Shown here piece by piece: positions 27,007-35,172 of a stretch of 64,000 nucleotides of DNA (position 1 is the stretch's first letter; the number at the start of each line of letters is the position of its first letter). The notes under the pieces are model-generated. The model worked only from the letters and a program-made list of their open reading frames with translations, did not search any database and had not been told where the DNA came from. The position numbers and the translations under genes are program-made. The DNA is from Polaribacter marinus (lineage in GTDB: Bacteria > Bacteroidota > Bacteroidia > Flavobacteriales > Flavobacteriaceae), in contig NZ_JAKQYM010000006.1 in NCBI RefSeq assembly GCF_022662535.1, forward strand, positions 124,001 to 188,000. Reading direction: 5' to 3'.

Positions 27007-27034
27007 TTGATAACCGTTAATTTCTATATTTTTG
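27007..27034 (+). promoter_or_regulatory. Promoter of rpiB
   Basis: TTG at 27007-27009 and TATTTTTG at 27027-27034 with a 17-base spacer, a good Bacteroidota promoter. The -33 part lies inside the third TTATCAACA-type box (27005-27013), so DnaA binding there could affect rpiB. Confidence 0.6.
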
Positions 27035-27065
27035 TAGCATACAACTAAATTAAAATCAATCTATT

Positions 27066-27500
27066 ATGACAATTGCAATTGGTAATGATCATGCAGGTAC
27101 AGCATACAAATTCGAAATTATAAAACATTTAGAAGAAAAAGGATATAAAGTTTTAAATTTTGGAACAGATACAAATAATTCTATGGATTATCCAGATGCA
27201 ATACATCCAACTGCAGATGCAGTAGAAAGTGGTAAAGCAGCAATGGGTATTATTCTTTGTGGTTCTGGAAATGGCGCACAAATGACTGCTAATAAACATC
27301 AAGGTATTAGAGCTGCATTGTGTTGGAATAACGAATTGGTTACTTTAACAAGACAACATAATAATGCAAATATATTAGCAATTCCTGCTCGTTTTGTGTC
27401 TTTACAACAAGCTCTTGGTTTTGTAGATATTTTTTTAAATACAGAATTTGAAGGCGGACGTCATGCAAATAGAGTTGAAAAAATTTCTTGTGCTAAATAA
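27066..27500 (+). CDS. rpiB: Ribose-5-phosphate isomerase B
   Basis: A 144-residue RpiB/LacAB-family sugar-phosphate isomerase, interconverting ribose 5-phosphate and ribulose 5-phosphate. Seen: IGNDHAGTAYKFEI at the start (Asp-His-Ala phosphate/ring-opening residues), DYPDAIHPTADAV, then the catalytic-Cys region ILCGSGNGAQMTANKHQGIRAA and ANILAIPARFV. Length is normal. It has its own promoter and is followed 41 bases later by the GNAT gene. Confidence 0.93.
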   Translation: MTIAIGNDHAGTAYKFEIIKHLEEKGYKVLNFGTDTNNSMDYPDAIHPTADAVESGKAAMGIILCGSGNGAQMTANKHQGIRAALCWNNELVTLTRQHNNANILAIPARFVSLQQALGFVDIFLNTEFEGGRHANRVEKISCAK

Positions 27501-27541
27501 ATTTATAAAAGAACTTTCTTAAAAAATTATTATATTTTTTT

Positions 27542-27982
27542 ATGGAATTTACAGTAAAATCATTTTCTGAATTAAACCTATCAGAATTGTATGAAATATT
27601 ACAATTACGCTCTGAAGTTTTTGTAGTAGAACAAGATTGTGTATATCAAGATATAGATTTTAAAGATCAAAAATCTTTACATGTTTTTGGTTTTAAAAAT
27701 GATAAAATTGTAGCATACACAAGAATTTTTAAACCTGGAGATTATTTTGATAATGCAAGTATTGGTAGAGTTGTTGTAGCTGCAACAGAACGCAAATACG
27801 GTTATGGACACGATTTAATAAAAGCTTCTATAAAAGCGATAAAAAATCATTTTAAAGTTGATGAAATTACCATTTCTGCTCAAAAATATTTAAAGAAATT
27901 TTATAAATCCCATAACTTTATTCAAATAGGCGAGGAGTATTTAGAAGATGGAATTCCGCATATTAAAATGGATAGAAATTAA
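27542..27982 (+). CDS. GNAT-family N-acetyltransferase, ElaA type
   Basis: A 146-residue acetyltransferase. The ElaA-type beginning is clear: FSELNLSELYEILQLRSEVFVVEQDCVYQDID (split), followed by SIGRVVVAATERKYGYGHDLI, in which the R/K-x-x-G-x-G acetyl-CoA loop reads ERKYGYG, and the ending YKSHNFIQIGEEYLEDGIPHIKM. The substrate is unknown. The gene ends 4 bases into the small membrane protein gene on the opposite strand. Confidence 0.92.
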   Translation: MEFTVKSFSELNLSELYEILQLRSEVFVVEQDCVYQDIDFKDQKSLHVFGFKNDKIVAYTRIFKPGDYFDNASIGRVVVAATERKYGYGHDLIKASIKAIKNHFKVDEITISAQKYLKKFYKSHNFIQIGEEYLEDGIPHIKMDRN

Positions 27983-28092
27983 TCTTTATCACCTTTTTTA
28001 GTCATCTTATAAATTAAATAACCAAACCCTACAAGAAAGTGTAAAATGATTACTACTGCTACAATATATAATGTGGTATTAGAATTATTCAT
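27979..28092 (-). CDS. Small membrane protein (37 aa)
   Basis: Minus-strand frame from ATG (28092) to TAA (27979). Sequence: MNNSNTTLYIV, then a hydrophobic helix through VVIILHFLVGFGYLIYKM and a basic tail TKKGDKD. The single helix with a Lys-rich end is a classic small membrane protein. I recall near-identical short proteins in other flavobacteria, but cannot verify this here. It converges with, and overlaps by 4 bases, the GNAT gene. Confidence 0.6.
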   Translation of the reverse strand: MNNSNTTLYIVAVVIILHFLVGFGYLIYKMTKKGDKD

Positions 28093-28136
28093 GTTACAAA
28101 ATTACTAAGATAAAAACTTTTTTAATGTGATATTTG

Positions 28137-28706
28137 TCACATTAAAGATGTCATTTCTTTCACTTCACTAACTTTAAGTTCTCCTAAATTTATTTCACCA
28201 ATTCTAACACGAATTAAACGTAAAGTTGGAAAACCTACAGCAGCCGTCATTTTTCTAACTTGTCTAAATTTTCCTTCTCTAATGATAATAGAAATCCAAC
28301 TAGTAGGGCCATGTCTTTCATCTCTAATTTTCTGACTTCTTAACGGAAATTTAGGATCATCAATTATAAAAGCTTTCCCCGGTTTAGTCATGTATTTTTT
28401 ACCATTAAAACCAATTTCTACTCCTTTTTTTAATTGTTCAATTTCTTTTTCGGTGATAATTCCATCAACTTGTACGTAGTATTCTTTTTCATATTTACTA
28501 CTTCTTATTTCTTCTGAAACTTTGCCATCGGTTGTTAATAAAAGCAATCCTTCAGAAGGAACATCTAAACGCCCAATTGCCATGGTTCCTTCCGGAAAAT
28601 CATACAATTCACCTAATAATTTTTTCTTCCGTTTAGCGGGATTTATAAACTGAGAAATCATTCCCCAAGGCTTGTGAATGATAAAATGACGGTGTTTTTT
28701 TTCCAA
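28137..28706 (-). CDS. rluE: rRNA large-subunit pseudouridine synthase, RluE type
   Basis: A 189-residue pseudouridine synthase of the RsuA/RluB/E/F group without the S4 domain, as in RluE, which modifies 23S rRNA. The catalytic Asp is in GRLDVPSEGLLLLTTDG near residue 47; HFIIHKPWGMISQF is the N-terminal strand and EGKFRQVRKMTAAVG the C-terminal signature. The start codon is TTG at 28706: the conserved fold begins at once and no ATG is available before Met15. It starts one base after the stop of the hydrolase gene. Confidence 0.88.
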   Translation of the reverse strand: MEKKHRHFIIHKPWGMISQFINPAKRKKKLLGELYDFPEGTMAIGRLDVPSEGLLLLTTDGKVSEEIRSSKYEKEYYVQVDGIITEKEIEQLKKGVEIGFNGKKYMTKPGKAFIIDDPKFPLRSQKIRDERHGPTSWISIIIREGKFRQVRKMTAAVGFPTLRLIRVRIGEINLGELKVSEVKEMTSLM

Positions 28707-28707
28707 T

Positions 28708-29505
28708 TTATAATACTTTTAAGGAAGATAAAAAACCACCAAAAGCAGTCCAATAGGTTTCATTACCTTCTGTCGTTTTCCACAGTGCTCTAGAACCGTG
28801 TATCCCTTTTACTTCTGGTATAAAATGCGTTACATAACCAGGGTTTATACTATTTACTAAAGTAGTTACGCCTGCACTTTCGCTTTTAGAAGATGTTACA
28901 AAAACAGGTTTTTTATAGGTACTTATTGCTTTGTTGATATCGATATCTTTAAAATATTCACCAGGACTAAAGGCTGCCACTGCTTTAATTTTAGAATTAT
29001 TATTTCCTATTAAAAGCGCTAAAGAAGCCGAATAAGAACTACCAACTAACAAAATTTGTTTGCCTCCATTTTGATTGTATATATAATCTATAGCAGCTTC
29101 AATGTCTTGTTTTGCGTCTAAATACGTATCGCCCAAACCTTTTGAGCGAGCAGCTATTGCTGTTTGATTATTTATATTATTAACTGTTTTACCAGAACGT
29201 TGATCTATTGCCATTACAGTATATTCTAATTTATTGAATTCTAGAGCAGTATCTTTATATTCTCCTCTACTATAACCCGCTTGATGGCATAATAAAACAG
29301 TAATAGGTGCTTCTTTAATTTTATAAATATCTGCAGTAATTGGTAAACGATCTTTAGAAGGAAATGTAATGGTTTCTTTTTCTAAATTTTGATCTGTTTC
29401 TTTTAGTGTATTCTTACTTTCTGAAACAATATTGGTTTGATTTGTAGGTTTATTTTTACAAGAAAAAAGGATGACTACACTAAGAATTAAGGTATATTTT
29501 ATCAT
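28708..29505 (-). CDS. Alpha/beta-hydrolase lipoprotein
   Basis: A 265-residue exported hydrolase. The signal is short (IKYTLILSVVILFSCKN; lipobox FSC with Cys16). The fold is that of dienelactone-hydrolase-like enzymes: strand ITVLLCHQAGYSRGEY (oxyanion region), the Asp-containing VMAIDQRSG, and the nucleophile elbow LLVGSSYSASLAL (Ser in GSSYS near residue 155). The His is probably in VKGIHGSRALW near the end. The substrate is unknown. It is in tandem with rluE and the epimerase-like gene. Confidence 0.85.
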   Translation of the reverse strand: MIKYTLILSVVILFSCKNKPTNQTNIVSESKNTLKETDQNLEKETITFPSKDRLPITADIYKIKEAPITVLLCHQAGYSRGEYKDTALEFNKLEYTVMAIDQRSGKTVNNINNQTAIAARSKGLGDTYLDAKQDIEAAIDYIYNQNGGKQILLVGSSYSASLALLIGNNNSKIKAVAAFSPGEYFKDIDINKAISTYKKPVFVTSSKSESAGVTTLVNSINPGYVTHFIPEVKGIHGSRALWKTTEGNETYWTAFGGFLSSLKVL

Positions 29506-29521
29506 TTTATTTAAAGTTTAT

Positions 29522-30307
29522 TTATAATATTTTAATTGTTACTAAAAAAGTGTTTTTTCCTTCAGATAAACTCATGTTTTCTTCAGAGAATCTTTGATCT
29601 GTATAAGACGTGTATTGTGTAATTGGTTCTATGCAAAGCATGTTATCTACTTCTGTCCACAACATAAAATTATGAAAACCTTTTGTAGTAATTTCTAAAT
29701 CGTTTCTATTAATATTTTTTAAAATAATTTTATCAGAATTTAAAACAGGATAAGCATTTGCACCTGCTTTATAAACATCGGCTAAAGTAATTTCTGTATC
29801 ATTAGAAATTAATGTTTCGTTACCAGTATTAGACAATAAAAAAGCCGGATGATACCCCAACATAAAAGGCATTTCTTCATCAGAGTTGATGATAAATTCT
29901 ATGTTTAAAACATTATTTTCTAAGGTATAATTCTTTTCAAACGAAAAATCGAAAGGCCAAGAAAGGTTTTCTTCTGTAGATTTTTCAGGGAACTTACTAT
30001 TGTTAACAACTGTATTTTTTTTATATATTTTTATAAATTTAGCCGAGTTTTCATCCGAAGAAACTAAAGAATATGCTAACTCGCGTAACAAACCATGTTG
30101 ATCTAAAATAGCATCACCTTTTTTGGTATGTACTCTATAATTATTTTTTGAAGTGGGTCCAATTATAGGAAACATTTCATCATCAGCTTTTCTCCACCCT
30201 TTATTTTCTTTTTGATGAATGTATTCTTGGTTGTCTATTTTAAAATTAATTAACTCCCCTTTATCAATTATAACTTCGCTATTTGTATTCTTTAAAAAAA
30301 CTTTCAT
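29522..30307 (-). CDS. Aldose 1-epimerase family protein (YeaD/GalM-like)
   Basis: A 261-residue protein of the galactose-mutarotase fold. Recognisable segments: KADDEMFPIIGPTSKNNYRV, the DQHGLLRELAYSLVSS strand, the MPFMLGYHPAFLLS segment with the conserved His, and LCIEPITQYTSY with the catalytic Glu near residue 230. It may act on hexose or hexose-6-phosphate anomers. It heads the three-gene minus-strand group with the hydrolase and rluE and is divergent from recA. Confidence 0.85.
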   Translation of the reverse strand: MKVFLKNTNSEVIIDKGELINFKIDNQEYIHQKENKGWRKADDEMFPIIGPTSKNNYRVHTKKGDAILDQHGLLRELAYSLVSSDENSAKFIKIYKKNTVVNNSKFPEKSTEENLSWPFDFSFEKNYTLENNVLNIEFIINSDEEMPFMLGYHPAFLLSNTGNETLISNDTEITLADVYKAGANAYPVLNSDKIILKNINRNDLEITTKGFHNFMLWTEVDNMLCIEPITQYTSYTDQRFSEENMSLSEGKNTFLVTIKIL

Positions 30308-30363
30308 TTTTTTTGGTAAAAATAGGATAAAAATGTAGTTTATTTTTTAGGAAAAAAGATTTA

Positions 30364-30371
30364 TATTTTTG
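30364..30371 (+). promoter_or_regulatory. -7 promoter element of recA
   Basis: TATTTTTG matches TAnnTTTG and lies 41 bases before the recA start codon. I see no clear LexA-type operator near it. Confidence 0.55.
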
Positions 30372-30412
30372 TAACTTGTGGCACTTATTTAAAAATAAAA
30401 ATAGCAAGATTT

Positions 30413-31420
30413 ATGGCAGCAGATAAAGAAAAAACAGCAAAACTAAAAGCGTTACAACTTACTTTAGATAAATTAGATAAAACTTACGGAAAAGGGGCTG
30501 TAATGAAATTAGGTGATGTAGTTACTGAAGATATAGACTCAATTTCTTCTGGTTCTTTAGGATTAGATTTAGCTTTAGGCGTTGGTGGTTATCCAAGAGG
30601 AAGAGTTATAGAAATTTATGGACCAGAATCTTCTGGTAAAACAACATTAACATTACATGCAATTGCAGAGGCTCAAAAAGCTGGTGGAATTGCAGCTTTT
30701 ATTGATGCCGAACATGCGTTTGATAAATTTTATGCAGAAAACTTAGGAGTAGATATCGATAACTTAATTATTTCTCAGCCAGATCATGGAGAGCAAGCTT
30801 TAGAAATTGCAGAAAACTTAATTCGTTCTGGTGCAATTGATATTGTGGTTATTGATTCTGTAGCAGCATTAACTCCTAAAAGTGAAATTGAAGGAGAAAT
30901 GGGAGATTCTAAAATGGGTTTACATGCTCGTTTAATGTCTCAAGCATTACGTAAATTAACAGGGACTATTTCTAAAACAAAATGTACCGTTATATTTATT
31001 AACCAATTACGTGAAAAAATTGGTGTAATGTTCGGTAATCCAGAAACTACAACCGGTGGTAATGCATTAAAATTCTATGCGTCTGTGCGTTTAGATATTA
31101 GAAGAAGAACACAAATTAAAGACGGAGACAGGGTTATTGGAAACAGTACCAAAGTTAAAGTTGTAAAAAATAAAGTAGCTCCACCATTTCAAATTGCAGA
31201 ATTTGATATTATGTACGGACAAGGAATTTCTAAAGTTGGAGAGATTTTAGATATTGGTGTAGAATTAGGAATTGTAAAGAAAAGTGGTTCTTGGTTTAGT
31301 TATGGTGACACCAAACTAGGTCAGGGTAGAGACGCTGTAAAAGGGTTGATTAAAGACAATCCGGAATTAGCAGAAGAGTTAGAAGGAAAAATAAAAGAAG
31401 CTATTGAAAACCAAGATTAA
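30413..31420 (+). CDS. recA: Recombinase RecA
   Basis: A 335-residue RecA, the strand-exchange protein of homologous recombination and SOS coprotease. Walker [10 protein letters not shown] near residue 70, [18 protein letters not shown], Walker [21 protein letters not shown], the L2-region [20 protein letters not shown] (GG-N follows) and [14 protein letters not shown] are all present. The acidic C-terminal tail ([14 protein letters not shown]) is short, giving a length a little below that of E. coli. A single gene with its own promoter and terminator. Confidence 0.99.
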   Translation: MAADKEKTAKLKALQLTLDKLDKTYGKGAVMKLGDVVTEDIDSISSGSLGLDLALGVGGYPRGRVIEIYGPESSGKTTLTLHAIAEAQKAGGIAAFIDAEHAFDKFYAENLGVDIDNLIISQPDHGEQALEIAENLIRSGAIDIVVIDSVAALTPKSEIEGEMGDSKMGLHARLMSQALRKLTGTISKTKCTVIFINQLREKIGVMFGNPETTTGGNALKFYASVRLDIRRRTQIKDGDRVIGNSTKVKVVKNKVAPPFQIAEFDIMYGQGISKVGEILDIGVELGIVKKSGSWFSYGDTKLGQGRDAVKGLIKDNPELAEELEGKIKEAIENQD

Positions 31421-31447
31421 GTATTAAAAGTTCTAACTATTATTATT

Positions 31448-31485
31448 AACTGCTGTAGAAGTAATCAATCTACAGCAGTTTTTTT
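31448..31485 (+). terminator. Terminator of recA
   Basis: Perfect 12-bp stem AACTGCTGTAGA / TCTACAGCAGTT with a 9-base loop and a T run. Confidence 0.9.
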
Positions 31486-31522
31486 ATGATTTAAATATAT
31501 CAGAAAACAAACCTTTATTAAG

Positions 31523-31675
31523 TTACTCGTTAGACAATATTTTTACTAACCAAAGAATTAAATATGCACCAACACCAAAACCAGCCAATAAAACCAATAA
31601 GACAAATAATATTCTAATATTTTTTGTTGAAAATTGTGTTTTTGTACTTAACCATTCACATACTCCTAAAATCAT
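31523..31675 (-). CDS. Small PspC-domain-like membrane protein (50 aa)
   Basis: Minus-strand frame from ATG (31675) to TAA (31523). The sequence fits the PspC domain core: ILGVCEWLSTKTQFSTKNIR, then RILFVLLVLLAGFGVGAYL and ILWLVKIL, matching the family's GVC-G-LAEYFG, VRL-[IL]-FV and YLILW elements. Full PspC proteins carry a longer tail, so this is a minimal version. In other bacteria PspC is an envelope-stress sensor. No pspA/pspB genes are nearby. Confidence 0.7.
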   Translation of the reverse strand: MILGVCEWLSTKTQFSTKNIRILFVLLVLLAGFGVGAYLILWLVKILSNE

Positions 31676-31699
31676 ATTTTTTATTTATTAAATTATTTT

Positions 31700-32065
31700 T
31701 TATCTTTTTAAAGGAGGAGTTTCTCTTACTAACCTCTCTATTTCTTTTACAATTTCTATTCTACTTTTTGATGTAAATTCGTAATATAAATTTTCCCAAT
31801 CACCATCATAAGTAATTTTTTTTGTTTTAAGGTTTAGCACCTCTGTTAAATTAATAACTCTTAGATTAAAATATCCGTTTACATCATTTTCTGGTTTGAA
31901 ATCTAAATTTATAGCTCTCATTAAGCTATAATTATTCAAGTGCAAAAGAGAGCTAGCATCTAAATAATGCATCGTTTTTTCAGAAGGATCGGCTTCATAA
32001 AAAAGATTCCATTCAATATTCCATCCAGAAGTAATTCTTAAGGGTTGTAGTTCTATCTCATCCAT
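31700..32065 (-). CDS. Conserved hypothetical protein (121 aa)
   Basis: A soluble protein without a signal or membrane helix. It starts IELQPLRITSGWNIEWNLFYEADPS and ends IEVVKEIERLV-like (RIEIVKEIERLVRETPPLKR). I recognise no named domain; the pattern of a WN-x-N-F-Y motif followed by a long acidic beta region looks like an immunity-type small protein, but that is only an impression. It starts 2 bases after the dut stop codon, so it is co-transcribed with dut. Confidence 0.65.
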   Translation of the reverse strand: MDEIELQPLRITSGWNIEWNLFYEADPSEKTMHYLDASSLLHLNNYSLMRAINLDFKPENDVNGYFNLRVINLTEVLNLKTKKITYDGDWENLYYEFTSKSRIEIVKEIERLVRETPPLKR

Positions 32066-32067
32066 AA

Positions 32068-32499
32068 TTATACACCTGTAGAACCAAAACCTCCAGCACC
32101 ACGTTCTGTTTCATTTAAAACAGTTACTTCCTGCCAATTTACACGTTCGTGTTTTGCAATGATAAGTTGCGCAATTCTTTCTCCATCATTTATTATAAAA
32201 TCGTCATTAGATAAGTTGACTAAAATTACTCCAATTTCTCCTCTATAATCTGCATCTACAGTTCCAGGAGAATTTAAAACAGTAACTCCTTTTTTAGCAG
32301 CCAAACCACTTCTTGGTCTAACTTGTGCTTCAAAACCAACTGGTAGAGCTATAAATAAACCTGTTTTTACGATAGCTCTTTCTAATGGTTTAAGTGTGAT
32401 TGCTGCATCAATATTTGCTCTTAAATCCATCCCAGCTGCACCTTCTGTTTCGTAAGCTGGTGTTGCATGTTTAGATTTGTTAATTATTTGTACGTTCAT
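32068..32499 (-). CDS. dut: dUTP diphosphatase
   Basis: A 143-residue trimeric dUTPase that keeps uracil out of DNA and supplies dUMP. All five motifs are visible: AAGMDLRA (1), [13 protein letters not shown] (2), [17 protein letters not shown] (3), RIAQLIIAK (4) and [10 protein letters not shown] (5, at the C-terminus). The length is normal. It is 4 bases downstream of the esterase-like lipoprotein gene and 2 bases upstream of the hypothetical gene, forming a three-gene run. Confidence 0.97.
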   Translation of the reverse strand: MNVQIINKSKHATPAYETEGAAGMDLRANIDAAITLKPLERAIVKTGLFIALPVGFEAQVRPRSGLAAKKGVTVLNSPGTVDADYRGEIGVILVNLSNDDFIINDGERIAQLIIAKHERVNWQEVTVLNETERGAGGFGSTGV

Positions 32500-32503
32500 A
32501 AGT

Positions 32504-33376
32504 TTATAAATTATATAAAAATGTTATTACTTCTAAAAATTCTGCTTTCCAAAAAGACTCAGAATGTTTTCCATCAGCAACAATTTTTGTGTGAATATTT
32601 TTTTTCGAAAAACCGGTTTCTAACAATAGTTTTTCCATGTTTTGGGTATCAGGAACCATAGAATTTCCTTCTTTTTGGCCAACTAATAAAAAGAGTTTGG
32701 TATTTTTCTGATTTCCATTTTCTTTGGCAAAATCATTTACCTTATCAGAAAACCAAAAAGACGTAGAAAGCGCACCAATTTTACCAAAAACATTAGGATG
32801 TTTCAATCCTCCATAAAAAGAAATTAATCCACCTAATGAACTCCCAATAATCGCTGTTTGATTTGCTTCTTGTTTTGTTCTGTAGTTTTTATCGATATAA
32901 GGTTTTAATTTGTTTATTAAAAAATTGATGTAAATATCTCCTTTTCCGCCACCATATTTTTTGTGCTTCCATGGTGTATATTCTTCAATCCTTTTTTCTC
33001 CGCCATTTTCTACGCCAACCACAATAAAAGATTTTCCTGTTTCTTTGTATAATTTATTTAAAGTCTCATCTATACTCCACTCACCAACAAAGGAAGTTTT
33101 ATCATCAAATAAATTTTGAGCATCATGCATGTATATTACAGGAAAACTCTCTGAAGAGGTTTTATAATTTGGAGGTAAATACAACCAAACTTTATGAGAA
33201 ATATCATTTAAACCTTCAATAATAAATTCTTTTTTTAAGATAGAAACATTGGTTGCTTTTGTAGATTTATTTTCTATTGCTTTCGGTTTTATTTCTTCTT
33301 TTTTTTCTGTAACTTTTTCTTTGCAGGAAAAGATCAATAAAAGTAAAGAGAAACAAAGGAGGATATTTTTTTTCAT
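32504..33376 (-). CDS. Esterase D-type alpha/beta hydrolase, lipoprotein
   Basis: A 290-residue exported protein with lipobox FSC (Cys18 in [11 protein letters not shown]). The body is the putative-esterase (DUF/Fes-like) domain: [34 protein letters not shown], the nucleophile motif [16 protein letters not shown] near residue 165 (GSSLGG), and [15 protein letters not shown] with the His near the C-terminus. Such enzymes hydrolyse siderophore or carbohydrate esters; the substrate cannot be read here. Confidence 0.88.
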   Translation of the reverse strand: MKKNILLCFSLLLLIFSCKEKVTEKKEEIKPKAIENKSTKATNVSILKKEFIIEGLNDISHKVWLYLPPNYKTSSESFPVIYMHDAQNLFDDKTSFVGEWSIDETLNKLYKETGKSFIVVGVENGGEKRIEEYTPWKHKKYGGGKGDIYINFLINKLKPYIDKNYRTKQEANQTAIIGSSLGGLISFYGGLKHPNVFGKIGALSTSFWFSDKVNDFAKENGNQKNTKLFLLVGQKEGNSMVPDTQNMEKLLLETGFSKKNIHTKIVADGKHSESFWKAEFLEVITFLYNL

Positions 33377-33442
33377 AAAAAAATTGAATAATTACAAATA
33401 TAATAAATCATAGAAGCATTCCTTAAAAGTTAATAGTTTTCT

Positions 33443-33450
33443 TACTTTTG
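33443..33450 (+). promoter_or_regulatory. -7 promoter element of gpsA
   Basis: TACTTTTG, exact TAnnTTTG match, 20 bases before the start codon. Confidence 0.6.
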
Positions 33451-33469
33451 ATGTATAAATAGAAAAATT

Positions 33470-34465
33470 ATGAATGAACAACCAAAAATAGCCGTTTTAG
33501 GTGGTGGAAGTTGGGCTACAGCTATTGTAAAAATGTTAACAGAAAACCTTAATACTGTTGGCTGGTATATGAGAAATGCTGCTGCAATAGATCATATAAA
33601 ACGCAATCATCATAACCCCAAATATTTAAGTTCTGCAGAATTTAATCCTACTCAATTAGACTTAACAAAAGATATCAATAAAATTGTTGCTAAGTATGAT
33701 ATTTTAATTTTTGCAATTCCTTCTGCTTTTTTAGTAAGTGAATTAGAGAAATTAACAAAACCTTTAAAAGGAAAAATAATTTTTTCTGCGATAAAAGGAA
33801 TTGTTCCAGAAACAGGATTGATTGTCGGCGAGCACTTTCATAAAAATTATGATGTTCCTCTTGAAAATATTGGTGTAATTACAGGTCCTTGTCATGCAGA
33901 AGAGGTTGCTATGGAGCGCTTATCTTACCTAACCATTGCTTGTCAAAATCAAGAGAATGCTAAATTAATGAGCAAGTCTTTAAAAAGTTGGTATATAAAA
34001 ACTAAAATTTCTGATGATATTATTGGTGCAGAATATGCATCTATGTTAAAAAATATTTATGCGGTTGCTGCTGGTATTGCCCATGGTTTGGGATATGGAG
34101 ATAATTTTCAAGCGGTGTTAATGAGTAATGGAATTAGAGAAATGAAACGTTTTATAAAAAAAGTTCATAAAATGAAACGGAACATTAATAATTCTGCATA
34201 TTTGGGAGATTTGTTAGTTACTGGTTATTCGCTTTTTAGTAGAAATAGACAGTTTGGAAACATGATTGGTAAAGGTTATACGGTAAAATCTGCACAAATG
34301 GAAATGAGTATGATTGCAGAAGGGTATTATGCAACAAAAAGCGCCTTTAAGATGAAAGAAGAAAATGGTGCTAATACACCTATTATAGATGCTGTTTTTA
34401 ATGTTTTATACAATAATAAAGATGCTAAAAAAGAATTTAAAAAACTGACAAATAAACTAGATTAA
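33470..34465 (+). CDS. gpsA: NAD(P)H-dependent glycerol-3-phosphate dehydrogenase
   Basis: A 331-residue enzyme that reduces dihydroxyacetone phosphate to sn-glycerol 3-phosphate for phospholipids. Rossmann motif VLGGGSWATAIVKML at residues 8-22, FAIPSAFLVSEL, the AIKGIVPETG segment, GPCHAEEVA near 140, then the catalytic-Lys region EYASMLKNIYAVAAGIAHGLGYGDN and MSNGIREM. It matters for the broken glpK below: this cell can still make glycerol 3-phosphate without glycerol kinase. Confidence 0.96.
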   Translation: MNEQPKIAVLGGGSWATAIVKMLTENLNTVGWYMRNAAAIDHIKRNHHNPKYLSSAEFNPTQLDLTKDINKIVAKYDILIFAIPSAFLVSELEKLTKPLKGKIIFSAIKGIVPETGLIVGEHFHKNYDVPLENIGVITGPCHAEEVAMERLSYLTIACQNQENAKLMSKSLKSWYIKTKISDDIIGAEYASMLKNIYAVAAGIAHGLGYGDNFQAVLMSNGIREMKRFIKKVHKMKRNINNSAYLGDLLVTGYSLFSRNRQFGNMIGKGYTVKSAQMEMSMIAEGYYATKSAFKMKEENGANTPIIDAVFNVLYNNKDAKKEFKKLTNKLD

Positions 34466-34508
34466 TTGTTTAATTTTGAACATTATTATGTTTTATTAAA
34501 CAAAAGAG

Positions 34509-35168
34509 ATGAAAACAATACAAGAAGTTGTAGAAAGTACCATTAGAAAAACTCCTTTTATAGAAGAAGCTTTGCATGAAAAATTGATAAACGTTTCTTC
34601 TTTAGCAAGAATTATTTTACCTGAAGTTTCTGCTGTTTTAAAGAAAGATGTAAAAGTTGGTGCAGTTATGATGGCAATTAATAGACTTTCTCCAGCAAGT
34701 GAATTACGTATTAGAAAAAACATAAAAAAACTAGCGTTAGATTTAGGAGATGTTATTGTGCGTTCAGATTTATGTGATTTTACTTTTAAAAATACTCCTT
34801 CTTTATTAAAAGAAATTGCAAAAATTTTAACAAAATCATCTGAAAATTCAGATTATTTTTTAACAGTTTCACAAGGTATTTTTGAAACAAATATAGTAAC
34901 CAGTAAAAATTTACAACCTTTTGTTCAAGAAATTTTTGAGCAAGAGATTTTGATTTCTAATGTGCTAGATTTGGCTTCTATTACTATAAAGTTACCTAAA
35001 GAAAACACAGAACAATCAGGTATATATTACTTTATTTTAAAGCAATTGGCTTGGGCAGATATTCCTTTACAAGAAATTATTTCTACCACAAATGAAATGA
35101 CAATTGTGGTAAAAGAAAAAGATATTAATCAAACTTTTTCTATTTTAATGGATATGAAATTAAGCTAA
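34509..35168 (+). CDS. Conserved protein with ACT-like repeats (219 aa)
   Basis: A 219-residue soluble protein. An N-terminal helical part (IQEVVESTIRKTPFIEEALHEKLINVSSLARIILPEV) resembles a small winged-helix region; the rest shows two stretches with the beta-alpha-beta look of ACT domains, for example SGIYYFILKQLAWADIPLQEI followed by TTNEMTIVVKEKDINQTFSIL, close to the C-terminal ACT pattern of aspartate kinases. Flavobacterial homologues are, as I recall, labelled 'aspartate kinase', which is misleading since there is no kinase domain. It is 4 bases before the MFS gene. Confidence 0.65.
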   Translation: MKTIQEVVESTIRKTPFIEEALHEKLINVSSLARIILPEVSAVLKKDVKVGAVMMAINRLSPASELRIRKNIKKLALDLGDVIVRSDLCDFTFKNTPSLLKEIAKILTKSSENSDYFLTVSQGIFETNIVTSKNLQPFVQEIFEQEILISNVLDLASITIKLPKENTEQSGIYYFILKQLAWADIPLQEIISTTNEMTIVVKEKDINQTFSILMDMKLS

Positions 35169-35172
35169 TAAG

